This document shows positions 36,763-44,588 of a stretch of 64,000 bases of DNA, piece by piece; the first letter of the stretch is position 1, and each line of letters begins with the position of its first letter. This stretch comes from Carboxylicivirga sp. GTDB lineage: Bacteria > Bacteroidota > Bacteroidia > Bacteroidales > Marinilabiliaceae. The translations under genes and the position numbers were made by a program. The stretch is taken from the NCBI GenBank assembly GCA_025210475.1, contig JAOARW010000097.1, positions 1-64,000 of the forward strand, read 5' to 3'. Below the pieces are notes generated by a model. The model worked only from the letters and a program-made list of their open reading frames with translations. It made no database searches and had not been told where the DNA came from.

Positions 36763-37848
36763 TTATTTTACAACTTTCACTTTCGAACGATTTTTAAGCG
36801 TTTCAAATCCTTTGATGATTAATCGTTCATCGGCTTTCAGTCCTTCAATCACTTCCGTCTCAGTGAGGGTCTCAATTCCTGTTCGGATATACCTTTTTTC
36901 GGCCGCCGAATTTTTCGCAATAAAAACAAATTTGCGATTGCCTTCGGTTAACACAACATCCTTTGGAATAACCAGGGCACTGTCTCGCTGATCAACAACA
37001 ATTTCAGCTTTTACGAACATCCCGGGTTTAAGCAGGTTATCCTGATTTTCAACACGAATTCGTCCTTTAAAGGTACGAGCTTCCATATCAATTGCTGGCG
37101 ATAGTTCTGTAATTCGTCCTTTCAAAGTATCATCAGGCAAGGCATAATTCATGATATTGGCTGCCTGATTAATTTGTACCTGCCCCATTAAATTCTCGGG
37201 CATGCTCAAATCCATTAACATGGTGCCATAATTCATCATGCTCAATACCTCTTTACCCGTTTCAACACGAATACCAGGTGAGAAATATGGCAAATCGGTG
37301 ATTATACCAGCAAAAGGAGCACGTACACTTAACTTTTCAATGCTTATCTCTGCATTTTCGAAGGTTTGCTTTGAAGTGAGCAATGTCTTCTCCGAATTCA
37401 CCAATTCACGTTTGGTTACACCACCCATCTCATACAAGGCCTGCTGTTTTTCATATTCCATCTCCGAAATTTCCATATCCAGCTCTGCCCCTTCAATGTT
37501 GGCATTATTCGAGTATTCCTTATCTTCCAACAAAACAATTAACTGTCCTTTATTTACCTGATCTCCCATTTTAAAAGGTTTTCCGGTACGTGGGTTTGTT
37601 TGAAGCTTATAATAAGCCGATAATTCTGTTTTCAGATTAGCTTCCAATTCAGGCTTTATCGATCCGGTTGTAATTAAGGTTTGTTCGATGGGCTTCATTT
37701 TCACCTCCTGTACCGATACATTCATCGCCACATCAGTCGTAAAATTTGTTGACTCGTTTTTACATCCGGTAGTCATCAGAGCCAGGGCTGCTGCCGCAAA
37801 TAAAAGTTTTCGTCCGGTACTCACAGTGCTATATTTTGAAGTTATCAT
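36763..37848 (-). CDS. Periplasmic adaptor (membrane fusion) lipoprotein of RND efflux
   Basis: A 361-residue HlyD/AcrA-type adaptor. The lipoprotein signal ends in lipobox TTGC (Cys near residue 29). The barrel-hairpin-lipoyl order is seen: lipoyl half near 60-110 (GDQVNKGQLIVLLED), a coiled-coil hairpin (about 112-165, EMEYEKQQALYEMGGVTKRELVNSE-like, broken by GG), lipoyl half (SVRAPFAGII, about 172-181), then beta-barrel and membrane-proximal domains (LLKPGMFVKAEI near 270). It bridges the RND pump and TolC. Spacing to the tolC-like gene upstream is 31 bases, so they are co-transcribed. Confidence 0.92.
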   Translation of the reverse strand: MITSKYSTVSTGRKLLFAAAALALMTTGCKNESTNFTTDVAMNVSVQEVKMKPIEQTLITTGSIKPELEANLKTELSAYYKLQTNPRTGKPFKMGDQVNKGQLIVLLEDKEYSNNANIEGAELDMEISEMEYEKQQALYEMGGVTKRELVNSEKTLLTSKQTFENAEISIEKLSVRAPFAGIITDLPYFSPGIRVETGKEVLSMMNYGTMLMDLSMPENLMGQVQINQAANIMNYALPDDTLKGRITELSPAIDMEARTFKGRIRVENQDNLLKPGMFVKAEIVVDQRDSALVIPKDVVLTEGNRKFVFIAKNSAAEKRYIRTGIETLTETEVIEGLKADERLIIKGFETLKNRSKVKVVK

Positions 37849-37879
37849 GATTGTGTTCTTTTTCCAGGGTTTATATCGA

Positions 37880-39355
37880 TTATTGTATCATTTCGTATTT
37901 CATTACATCGTCGATGATGCTTCGTTTCATTTCAAAATCGTAAAGCGACTGCAACTTCATATTAAGCAGTTCCAGTTTGTAGTTTATTAAAGCGTTGGTT
38001 AAAGCATTCTTCTTTTGCGTCAACTGGTTTTGAAATAAATTAAGATCCATACTGGTCAGATCTCCATTACGATATTTTTCCAGATTAATATCATAAGTCA
38101 GCTGCGCATTTTCTTCGTTCTTTCGGGCAATATCAATCTGAATAAGCGTATTCTTAATACTTCGATCAATTTTTCGAATATCTAAACGAATGGTCTTCTG
38201 CTCGTCCTGAAGGTTATATTCGCTGGTTTTTAAAGAGGCTTCTGCAGCACGCATACGTGCCTTTTTTTCGCCCCAGTCAAATAGAGGAACTTCCAGACTG
38301 AATCTCACGTCTTCATTATCATTTGGATTATCATATATCCCTTTTATCTTCTCATTCTCTCCAAACAAACCAACCGAAACATTTAAATTACCTTTAAACT
38401 CGTTGGTTGCATTGGTTTTTATTAATTCGAATTTACCGGTTTCAATATCAATTTGTCGCTGACGGATTTCCATGCGATTAGCCAAGGCAAAGTTTGTTGC
38501 CATCCCCAAATCAATATCAACCGGAACAACAGCCACTTCGGCAATCACCATTAACTCTTCAGAGAGTGATAAACCCAATACTTGTTTAAAGTTATCTTTA
38601 ATGTTTTCAAGCTCAACCTCGTTATTTTGAACCGTCGACTGGCTCGACATCATATCCAGCTCAGCCTGAAGCATTTCTTCCTTCGCAGTTAAGCCGGCTT
38701 CCACTTTATTGCTGATTATTTCAAAACTCTTTTTTCGATTGGCCCATTCTTCCCGCGAAGTAATTAGCTCCATCTGTTTCTGGTAGATCTGATAGAAGAA
38801 CTGGGTAATTTGCTTTTCCACATTGAGGGCCTCCAGAGCATAGTTCAACTTCGCATTTTCATGGTCAAACTCCAGCTCCTTCAGAGTCATCTTCGTTCGA
38901 TTATAAGTAAATAAGGGCTGGTTGATGTTTAACTTGAGATTATTACTAAATCCCTCAAACGAATTGGATGATGATGTAGAGTAATTATCTCTGTAACCAA
39001 AAGTATTTTCCAATGAAATGGTTCCATCGGTCCATATTACTGGTTGCGAAATGCTAAGCGTACCATTACTCTGTGTACTTTCAGAGGTAAACCACTGCTG
39101 ATTAAACTCGTCGTATTGTCGATTGTTAGAATATTGAAAAGGATTAAGATTCAATCGAAAATTAGATCGTAAAGAGGCTCTTTGAGCATTTAACAGTTCT
39201 CGGGTACGTTCTAATCCAAAACGCATTCTAACAATCTGCGGACTGTTTTTTAGGGCTTCCTCAACCGATTGTTCTAAAGTCATTAATCTTTGAGCTTTAG
39301 AGGAGCTGAGTCCTACAGACATTAAGCAGATTAAGGCGATAAGTATTTTTTTCAT
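37880..39355 (-). CDS. TolC family outer-membrane efflux protein
   Basis: About 491 residues from the ATG at 39355. That start gives a proper signal peptide (MKKILIALICLMSVG, cleavage near SSSKAQ), whereas the upstream ATG at 39409 would add 18 non-signal residues. Two long repeated coiled-coil regions with LEQSVEEALKNSP near the start and NLEKYRNGDLTSMDLNLFQNQ near the end are typical of TolC. It forms the trimeric outer-membrane duct of the efflux system. The C-terminal tail is short. The gene follows the ABC permease gene after a 260-base spacer containing a degenerate duplication. Confidence 0.9.
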   Translation of the reverse strand: MKKILIALICLMSVGLSSSKAQRLMTLEQSVEEALKNSPQIVRMRFGLERTRELLNAQRASLRSNFRLNLNPFQYSNNRQYDEFNQQWFTSESTQSNGTLSISQPVIWTDGTISLENTFGYRDNYSTSSSNSFEGFSNNLKLNINQPLFTYNRTKMTLKELEFDHENAKLNYALEALNVEKQITQFFYQIYQKQMELITSREEWANRKKSFEIISNKVEAGLTAKEEMLQAELDMMSSQSTVQNNEVELENIKDNFKQVLGLSLSEELMVIAEVAVVPVDIDLGMATNFALANRMEIRQRQIDIETGKFELIKTNATNEFKGNLNVSVGLFGENEKIKGIYDNPNDNEDVRFSLEVPLFDWGEKKARMRAAEASLKTSEYNLQDEQKTIRLDIRKIDRSIKNTLIQIDIARKNEENAQLTYDINLEKYRNGDLTSMDLNLFQNQLTQKKNALTNALINYKLELLNMKLQSLYDFEMKRSIIDDVMKYEMIQ

Positions 39356-39381
39356 CTGTTTAAATTTATTTTCATTTGTCA

Positions 39382-39600
39382 GATGGAACACCCAAATAAA
39401 TTCAATCATTCTACTGTGTGTAAATTGAATAATTGAATTTGCATGGTCGTTTCATATGATTATATTTTCTTTCAATTGTCATAACGTGGCCCGCTTGGCG
39501 GGATGGAACTCTAGATGAATATTAATCATTCTCTTATGTGTATTTTTTGAATGCTAAAATTCAAGCTCATTTCATCAGGTATTATTTATCTATATTATCT
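39382..39600. repeat. Degenerate 120-base tandem duplication
   Basis: Two segments starting with GATGGAAC at 39382 and 39502 align at a constant 120-base offset, sharing words such as AATCATTCT, ATGTG/GTGTG and CATTTCAT/GTTTCAT. A small GC hairpin, CCCGC-TTG-GCGGG (39490-39502), lies at the junction. The spacer sits between two genes of the efflux operon and has no coding signal. Confidence 0.5.
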
Positions 39601-39615
39601 CTTACAAACTTATTG

Positions 39616-42600
39616 TCATTTCTTAACCCATTTCACGGCATCACCAATGACATATTCATTATTTGAAACATCCGATAGCTTCACTTTTGCTGTTCCCTCT
39701 GAATAATAAAATTCACCAAGATACAGCCAGCCATCGTTTGTATTGCTCACAGTCACCTGAACGTCTTCCTCTCCATCATCGTGGTAAACCGTGTAATTAT
39801 AATTGACGTCCTTATTTCTATTGCCACGTCTGCGGCCAAACTGGAAACTTATATTCGGCACATAGGCATACACCTCATAATTTCCCGGTTGTGGCAGGGT
39901 CATTTCCCAACTGACATATCCTTCTCCACTTCCCTTTCGTTTATAAACCGCTGATTTAAGATATTCGCCAAAGAACTTATCACCTGCTACAGGTTTCCAT
40001 TTAACCGGAGGGCTCCAAAAACGAACCATTCCGTATGAATCATCCTCTGTCTCCTCATTTTGCTTGCTGATCCACCAGTCTTTAACCGTTCGGCTCTCAC
40101 CCGTATTAACTAGCGAAAAACCTTCGTCTTCATTATCAACAATAAACTCATTGCTATTGCGATACACCATTTTCCTCGACGACTCTCTGATACCTTCGTA
40201 GAAATCAACCCGTTTGGTATTGCGGTTAACCTCATTCAAGACTAATGTTTGATTGGAAGGAATATTAGCCGCCAGGAAAGTATTGACTTGAATCTCGCGA
40301 GGCGCTTCATCCAGCAAAAAGCCAACATCATATGACTTTCCTGCTTCGATGGAATAATTAACCTGATTGTCTTGCTCAGCATCCATCTGGAAACGTGAAC
40401 GAAAACGTCCTCTTCCGCCACGCTGGTTACCTTCACGAACAGTAAAACCGATGATACCGTCGGCATCGCCTTTATTGGCAACTGTTAACTTCACGAAATA
40501 CCGGTTACGCTTGCCTTCTTTCACCTCAAAAACATCAACAGAACTAAACAAAAAAGCCGGATTAAAAGCTTCGTTTAACCAGTTATTGTACACTTTATCA
40601 AAGTCCAGTTTTGTGATTTCCTGAATAGTGTTATTGAAATCGCTAACATCCTGATTTTGGAATCGCGTTTCCATCAGGTAATTTTCAAAGGCTTTATCAA
40701 AATTACTCTGCCCCGTATTAACCTGAAGGTTTGAAAACAACTGACTACCTTTGGAAGCAAATACATTACCCAGGGTATTAACGTCTTCTTTTTCGATTAA
40801 CTCCTTCAAACTATTTTCTCGTAGTTTAAGAATAACTTCATCATTACCCGATAAACCACCCAAATCACGTCGTCTGCTTTCAACCAATCGCTGGTGCAGA
40901 TAGTTTTCAATGGCTATGGTCAATAAAGGATAGTCGTCTTCTTTTATATGATTGGTATAGGTAAAATACTGTGGGAATATCTGGTATCTTCCCCAGTTCT
41001 CTACGCTTCGTTCACCTTCGCGTCGGCGTCCGAAAAAGAAGCTGGATGGATTAATAAAGTTATGTCCGATGTAGCCTTTTAACAATTCAACCTGCATGTC
41101 TTTCTCAGAGCGTTCTTCATTTGAACGTTCCATCCTTCGCTCATTACGTTTTTGAGAATTTTGTAAATCATTGCGCCACTCTCCTCCTCCATTCTCTGGG
41201 AAGAAAACCATCTCAGGCATCATGCTTTCGGTGGCCAGAGACCAGTTGCGTAAATACGAATACATATTAATTGGTGCTTCAACCAACGAGAAGCGCTTGA
41301 ATGGATAACTTACTCCCAACTTTCGTTCAAAATCATCTTTAATTGATTTTATTACATGCGAAACAGTATCTTCCAACTCTGTAAAATACTCCTGGTAAAA
41401 AGTGTGTTCCTTGTGATGATACATAGAAAACTCTACACTATCCACCATTGTTGTATGTTTTTCAAAAGGACCAATAACCAAACTATAGGCATTTAATGGC
41501 ATTTCGGGCGAGAACGTATATTTACCTACATCCAGGCTATCTTTTTTTCCCTGTGAGATAACCTCCAAATTCGGAAGCGTATTAACTTCCAGATTCATCT
41601 CAACAAAAGGATAATGTGTCCAATATTGCTTATCGGCAACAACCGGATACCACATGGCTTCGCGCGTTAAAAGCACATAATTCTCCTTCACAAAACTGTA
41701 TTGCTTTCCGGCCAACAGCGGATCTTTTCGGTTTTCGGCTAACTTACTTTCCTCCGAAATATCGGCATACATGGCCTGATCAAGCGTAACACCTTTATAA
41801 CTAAGATGAATAGTTCCAACATTTGGAACGGCTTCTGGCAGCTTTATCCTTAGCAGATGACCATCCTGCACAAAATTCAGTTCCTGGTTGCCAGTTTTAC
41901 AAGCACTTACCTCAAGTCCGGGATTGAGTACCAATAGTAAATCCTTTGACGAACCATTTTTACTAACCTGCATCTTTACATCACACTCAATTATCTTTCC
42001 CCGATGATGCAATTGTATATCGTACTGATCAATTTTAAAATCTGACGGCTTAAGCTCTGTATTCAGCTTTTGAATATGCGCCAATAAATTATCCGACATT
42101 AAGGATTGATTTATTAATTTCATAACACCACCACCAGTTATAAATAGCAGAATTATAATCCCTGATACTACGGCAGAACGGCTGAATTTTTGCTGTTCTA
42201 ATCGAGGTAATCGCCATACAGTGGCCAAAATCAGAACAATACCCAATAAAAGGTATATGGAGCGGTGCATCACTAAATAATCCAGGTCTTGAAAACCAGT
42301 AAAATCTGATCGCATAAAAGGTGTGTAGAAACCCAGAATATCGAATAAAGCGTAGTATTTATTGCGTAAATAAAACAGAGAAAGTGCCAGAAATCCGAGT
42401 AATAGTACAAATGTTACCGCCTGATTACGAATAAGTGTCATGGTAAAAAATGCTAATCCCAGTACACATACCAAAGTGGGTAATGACATCAGAAGCGGGT
42501 AAAACAAATACGAAAGCCAAGGGATTGTAAACTCATTGGCAATGAGACTAAAAATAATACCACTGGCTAGAACAAAAATGTTTAAAAACAAAAATACCTT

Positions 42601-42945
42601 TAAGATGCCAAGGGTTTTCCCAAAAACATAATCAACATTGGACATGCTGCGTACATAAAAGGCTTCGGTCGTGTCCAGTTTCTTATCCCGCCCTAAAAAA
42701 TCGGCTGATAAAAAAACCGCAATAACGGCCTGCGCAATGTTTAACAACCACATGTTAAAATACGGAGCTCCTGATGGTAATAATCTTCCGGGCCAGCCTC
42801 CATCACCAACACCTGCCAGTCCGAAGATGTTAAACATGAGAATGAAAGCTATTATGATGATGGCAAAAATCCTAAAAAACCAGCTTCGCAAAAGGGTTTT
42901 TGACTCGAAACGAGCAACGGTTTTAATATTAAATAATGAAATCAT
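39616..42945 (-). CDS. ABC-2 permease fused to an M1-peptidase-like and a golvesin-like domain
   Basis: A 1109-residue protein. Residues 1-285 carry about seven membrane helices of an ABC-2 permease. Residues 300-900 follow the fold order of M1 aminopeptidases (MWYPVVADKQYW, MYSYLRNWSLATESMMPE), but the catalytic set is gone. Where M1 enzymes have HExxH there is LLKGYIGHNF (621-630), and the later Glu motif region reads LTIAIENYLH (675-684). The last 150 residues (about 960-1109) resemble the golvesin/xanthan-lyase-type beta domain: GNYEVYAYVP, YTVYHDDGEEDV, WLYLGEFYYSEG, IGDAVKWV. Permease/M1 fusions are known in Bacteroidota; the catalytic loss suggests a binding role. It overlaps its ATPase gene by 4 bases. 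Confidence 0.85.
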   Translation of the reverse strand: MISLFNIKTVARFESKTLLRSWFFRIFAIIIIAFILMFNIFGLAGVGDGGWPGRLLPSGAPYFNMWLLNIAQAVIAVFLSADFLGRDKKLDTTEAFYVRSMSNVDYVFGKTLGILKVFLFLNIFVLASGIIFSLIANEFTIPWLSYLFYPLLMSLPTLVCVLGLAFFTMTLIRNQAVTFVLLLGFLALSLFYLRNKYYALFDILGFYTPFMRSDFTGFQDLDYLVMHRSIYLLLGIVLILATVWRLPRLEQQKFSRSAVVSGIIILLFITGGGVMKLINQSLMSDNLLAHIQKLNTELKPSDFKIDQYDIQLHHRGKIIECDVKMQVSKNGSSKDLLLVLNPGLEVSACKTGNQELNFVQDGHLLRIKLPEAVPNVGTIHLSYKGVTLDQAMYADISEESKLAENRKDPLLAGKQYSFVKENYVLLTREAMWYPVVADKQYWTHYPFVEMNLEVNTLPNLEVISQGKKDSLDVGKYTFSPEMPLNAYSLVIGPFEKHTTMVDSVEFSMYHHKEHTFYQEYFTELEDTVSHVIKSIKDDFERKLGVSYPFKRFSLVEAPINMYSYLRNWSLATESMMPEMVFFPENGGGEWRNDLQNSQKRNERRMERSNEERSEKDMQVELLKGYIGHNFINPSSFFFGRRREGERSVENWGRYQIFPQYFTYTNHIKEDDYPLLTIAIENYLHQRLVESRRRDLGGLSGNDEVILKLRENSLKELIEKEDVNTLGNVFASKGSQLFSNLQVNTGQSNFDKAFENYLMETRFQNQDVSDFNNTIQEITKLDFDKVYNNWLNEAFNPAFLFSSVDVFEVKEGKRNRYFVKLTVANKGDADGIIGFTVREGNQRGGRGRFRSRFQMDAEQDNQVNYSIEAGKSYDVGFLLDEAPREIQVNTFLAANIPSNQTLVLNEVNRNTKRVDFYEGIRESSRKMVYRNSNEFIVDNEDEGFSLVNTGESRTVKDWWISKQNEETEDDSYGMVRFWSPPVKWKPVAGDKFFGEYLKSAVYKRKGSGEGYVSWEMTLPQPGNYEVYAYVPNISFQFGRRRGNRNKDVNYNYTVYHDDGEEDVQVTVSNTNDGWLYLGEFYYSEGTAKVKLSDVSNNEYVIGDAVKWVKK

Positions 42946-43838
42946 TGATACTGGAATTTTTCGTTAGCCACATACTCCATAAAATAAACGTAGGCATGCT
43001 CAAGGTTAGGTTCTATAAGGGTTGTATCCCAGCCGTTAACTTCATTTGCAACAAACTCGATTTCATAGCCCTCGGGCCCCGGTACAGAAGTAATTACAGG
43101 AAACTGTTCACTTATGCGCTTCATCTGCTCAAATGACACACTGCTTTTAAAAACATGCCCGGTCGACTGTTTTATAAACATTTCCGGCGATCCCTGAAAG
43201 TGTACTTCCCCCCTGTTGAGCAATGCCATTTGCCTACAGGTTGATGAAATATCACCAACAATATGAGTGGATAAGATAATTATAACCTCTTTTTGGCTCA
43301 GATTCGACAAGATATTACGAAAACGGATGCGCTCTTCCGGATCCAGCCCGGTAGTTGGCTCATCAACAATAATGATTTTAGGATCACCAATCAGTGCCTG
43401 GGCAATTCCCAACCGTCGTTTCATCCCCCCGGATAGTTTATTGGCATAACGATTTCGCACATCAAATAAACCTACCTGCTCCAATAAATCGTCTACAGCG
43501 GCCAATCGCTCCTTCTTCTTTTTAATACCAGCCAGTGATGCAGCATAATCTAAAAATTCCCAGGTTCGTAATTTAGAAAAAAATCGAAAATCTTGCGGTA
43601 AATAGCCGAGGATTGACCTCACTTCGGCAAGATTTTCAGAGAGTTTCATGTCATTGACATATACATCGCCATGGCTGGGTTTTAAAAGCGTAACCAAAAT
43701 ACGCATCAAAGTTGATTTTCCTGCTCCGTTGGGGCCAAGCAAACCAAACATGCCCGATTCAATTTCAAGATTTACCTTGTTTAATGCTCTAAAGTCGTTT
43801 TTATATATCTGACTCAGGTCTTTTATTTGAATTTTCAA
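42942..43838 (-). CDS. ABC transporter ATP-binding protein
   Basis: A 298-residue ATPase with Walker A GPNGAGKS (near 37-44), Q-loop YLPQDF, signature LSGGMKRRLG, Walker B IIIVDEPTTGLDP and H-loop STHIVGD. It is close to the ABC part of the RND-ABC fusion (both have TGLDP/AGLDP followed by ERIRFRN), so the two are likely paralogues. The start is TTG at 43838: the nearest upstream ATG runs into a stop at once. It overlaps the permease gene by 4 bases (coupled translation) and is the first gene of the efflux operon. Confidence 0.9.
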   Translation of the reverse strand: MKIQIKDLSQIYKNDFRALNKVNLEIESGMFGLLGPNGAGKSTLMRILVTLLKPSHGDVYVNDMKLSENLAEVRSILGYLPQDFRFFSKLRTWEFLDYAASLAGIKKKKERLAAVDDLLEQVGLFDVRNRYANKLSGGMKRRLGIAQALIGDPKIIIVDEPTTGLDPEERIRFRNILSNLSQKEVIIILSTHIVGDISSTCRQMALLNRGEVHFQGSPEMFIKQSTGHVFKSSVSFEQMKRISEQFPVITSVPGPEGYEIEFVANEVNGWDTTLIEPNLEHAYVYFMEYVANEKFQYQ

Positions 43839-43936
43839 AACATATGAGTTTAGGATTCTTTTCTTTAACTAAAAATATACCAAGTAATTCACTTTATTCA
43901 CTACAAGTCCTTTACATTATTCAAACATTCCTTCAA

Positions 43937-43973
43937 TGTGTTCGATAACGTAACACACCGTCCGCATTCGGAC
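43937..43973 (-). promoter_or_regulatory. Two adjacent inverted repeats upstream of the efflux operon
   Basis: TGTGTT-9 bases-AACACA (43937-43957) is followed at once by GTCCG-CATT-CGGAC (43960-43973). They lie about 100-135 bases before the first efflux gene. This is a reasonable position and shape for a dimeric repressor or activator site. The second could also act as a small hairpin. Confidence 0.4.
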
Positions 43974-44288
43974 ATTTTTATCATTATAACTGTATCATTT
44001 ATATTTTCACCTCAATTTACAATTAATATTGTACGATTATGAACATTTCGCTTTAACATTATCCTTCATTCAAATCTTATCTTGTAATGATGCTCTTTAT
44101 TTCACATCTACATTTAAGGTGTATCCTTATGCCAAAACATCCACATTACTTAAACAATCAATAGGACGTCAAAAAAAATCAAATCATGCGTAAAAAAAAT
44201 ATTTATCCGTTCAAGACTGACATATTGGCTATTACAGGCCCACTGGTAGGTTCAGAGAAAAACAAATGTGCAAAAAGACGTTTTTTTA

Positions 44289-44319
44289 TTTGATTAGATG
44301 AGTTGAATAACTATCTTTG
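44289..44319 (+). promoter_or_regulatory. Promoter of tRNA-Arg
   Basis: TTTG (44289-44292), a 19-base spacer and TATCTTTG (44312-44319) match the Bacteroidota -33/-7 consensus exactly. The tRNA begins 30 bases downstream. Confidence 0.75.
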
Positions 44320-44348
44320 CATCGCTTTTGAAACAAAGCACTAAGGAT

Positions 44349-44422
44349 GGTCCCGTAGCTCAGTTGGATAGAGCAACAGCCTTCTAAGCTGTGGGTCGTG
44401 GGTTCGAATCCCGCCGGGATCA
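44349..44422 (+). tRNA. tRNA-Arg (anticodon TCT)
   Basis: A 74-base cloverleaf with acceptor GGTCCCG / CGGGATC (one G-U), D stem GCTC/GAGC, anticodon stem ACAGC/GCTGT around CTTCTAA, and T stem GTGGG/CCCGC around TTCGAAT. The anticodon TCT reads AGA/AGG arginine codons. CCA is not encoded. The 3' part is a likely attachment site, since a tyrosine integrase gene follows. Confidence 0.97.
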
Positions 44423-44428
44423 CACTGG

Positions 44429-44470
44429 AAACCCTGCTAAATCTAAGGATTGGCAGGGTTTTTCATTTTT
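44429..44470 (+). terminator. Terminator after tRNA-Arg
   Basis: AAACCCTGC and GCAGGGTTT pair across a 15-base loop, followed by TTTTCATTTTT. It begins 7 bases after the tRNA. Confidence 0.8.
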
Positions 44471-44528
44471 ACCCTATTCACACTTTACTTGCTTTTTTGC
44501 TCATTTTTTTGCACTTTTATCTAAGAAT

Positions 44529-44578
44529 GTGACGAAAAAACGACGAAATTTCGTCACTATTCTAGAAAAGTGACGAAA
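44529..44578. repeat. GTGACGAAA repeats just upstream of the integrase gene
   Basis: GTGACGAAA occurs directly at 44529 and 44570 and inverted at 44549-44557. The inverted copy forms a perfect 14-base palindrome, GACGAAATTTCGTC (44542-44555). The cluster ends 10 bases before the integrase ATG. This suits integrase arm-type or excisionase sites, or autoregulation of the integrase. Confidence 0.65.
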
Positions 44579-44588
44579 AACCAAAACC

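Larger units (their letters stand above)
43839..44348. other. Spacer between the efflux operon and tRNA-Arg
   Basis: A 510-base AT-rich region with no coding signal. It holds paired inverted repeats (43937-43973), presumably the promoter of the minus-strand efflux operon, and the promoter of tRNA-Arg near its right end. Confidence 0.45.

Noticed and set aside
37880..39409. Longer TolC start at 39409
   Set aside because: It would place 18 residues before the signal peptide; the ATG at 39355 gives a normal secreted protein.
39616..42945. Active M1 aminopeptidase
   Set aside because: HExxH and the downstream Glu are absent at the aligned places, so I call only an M1-like fold.
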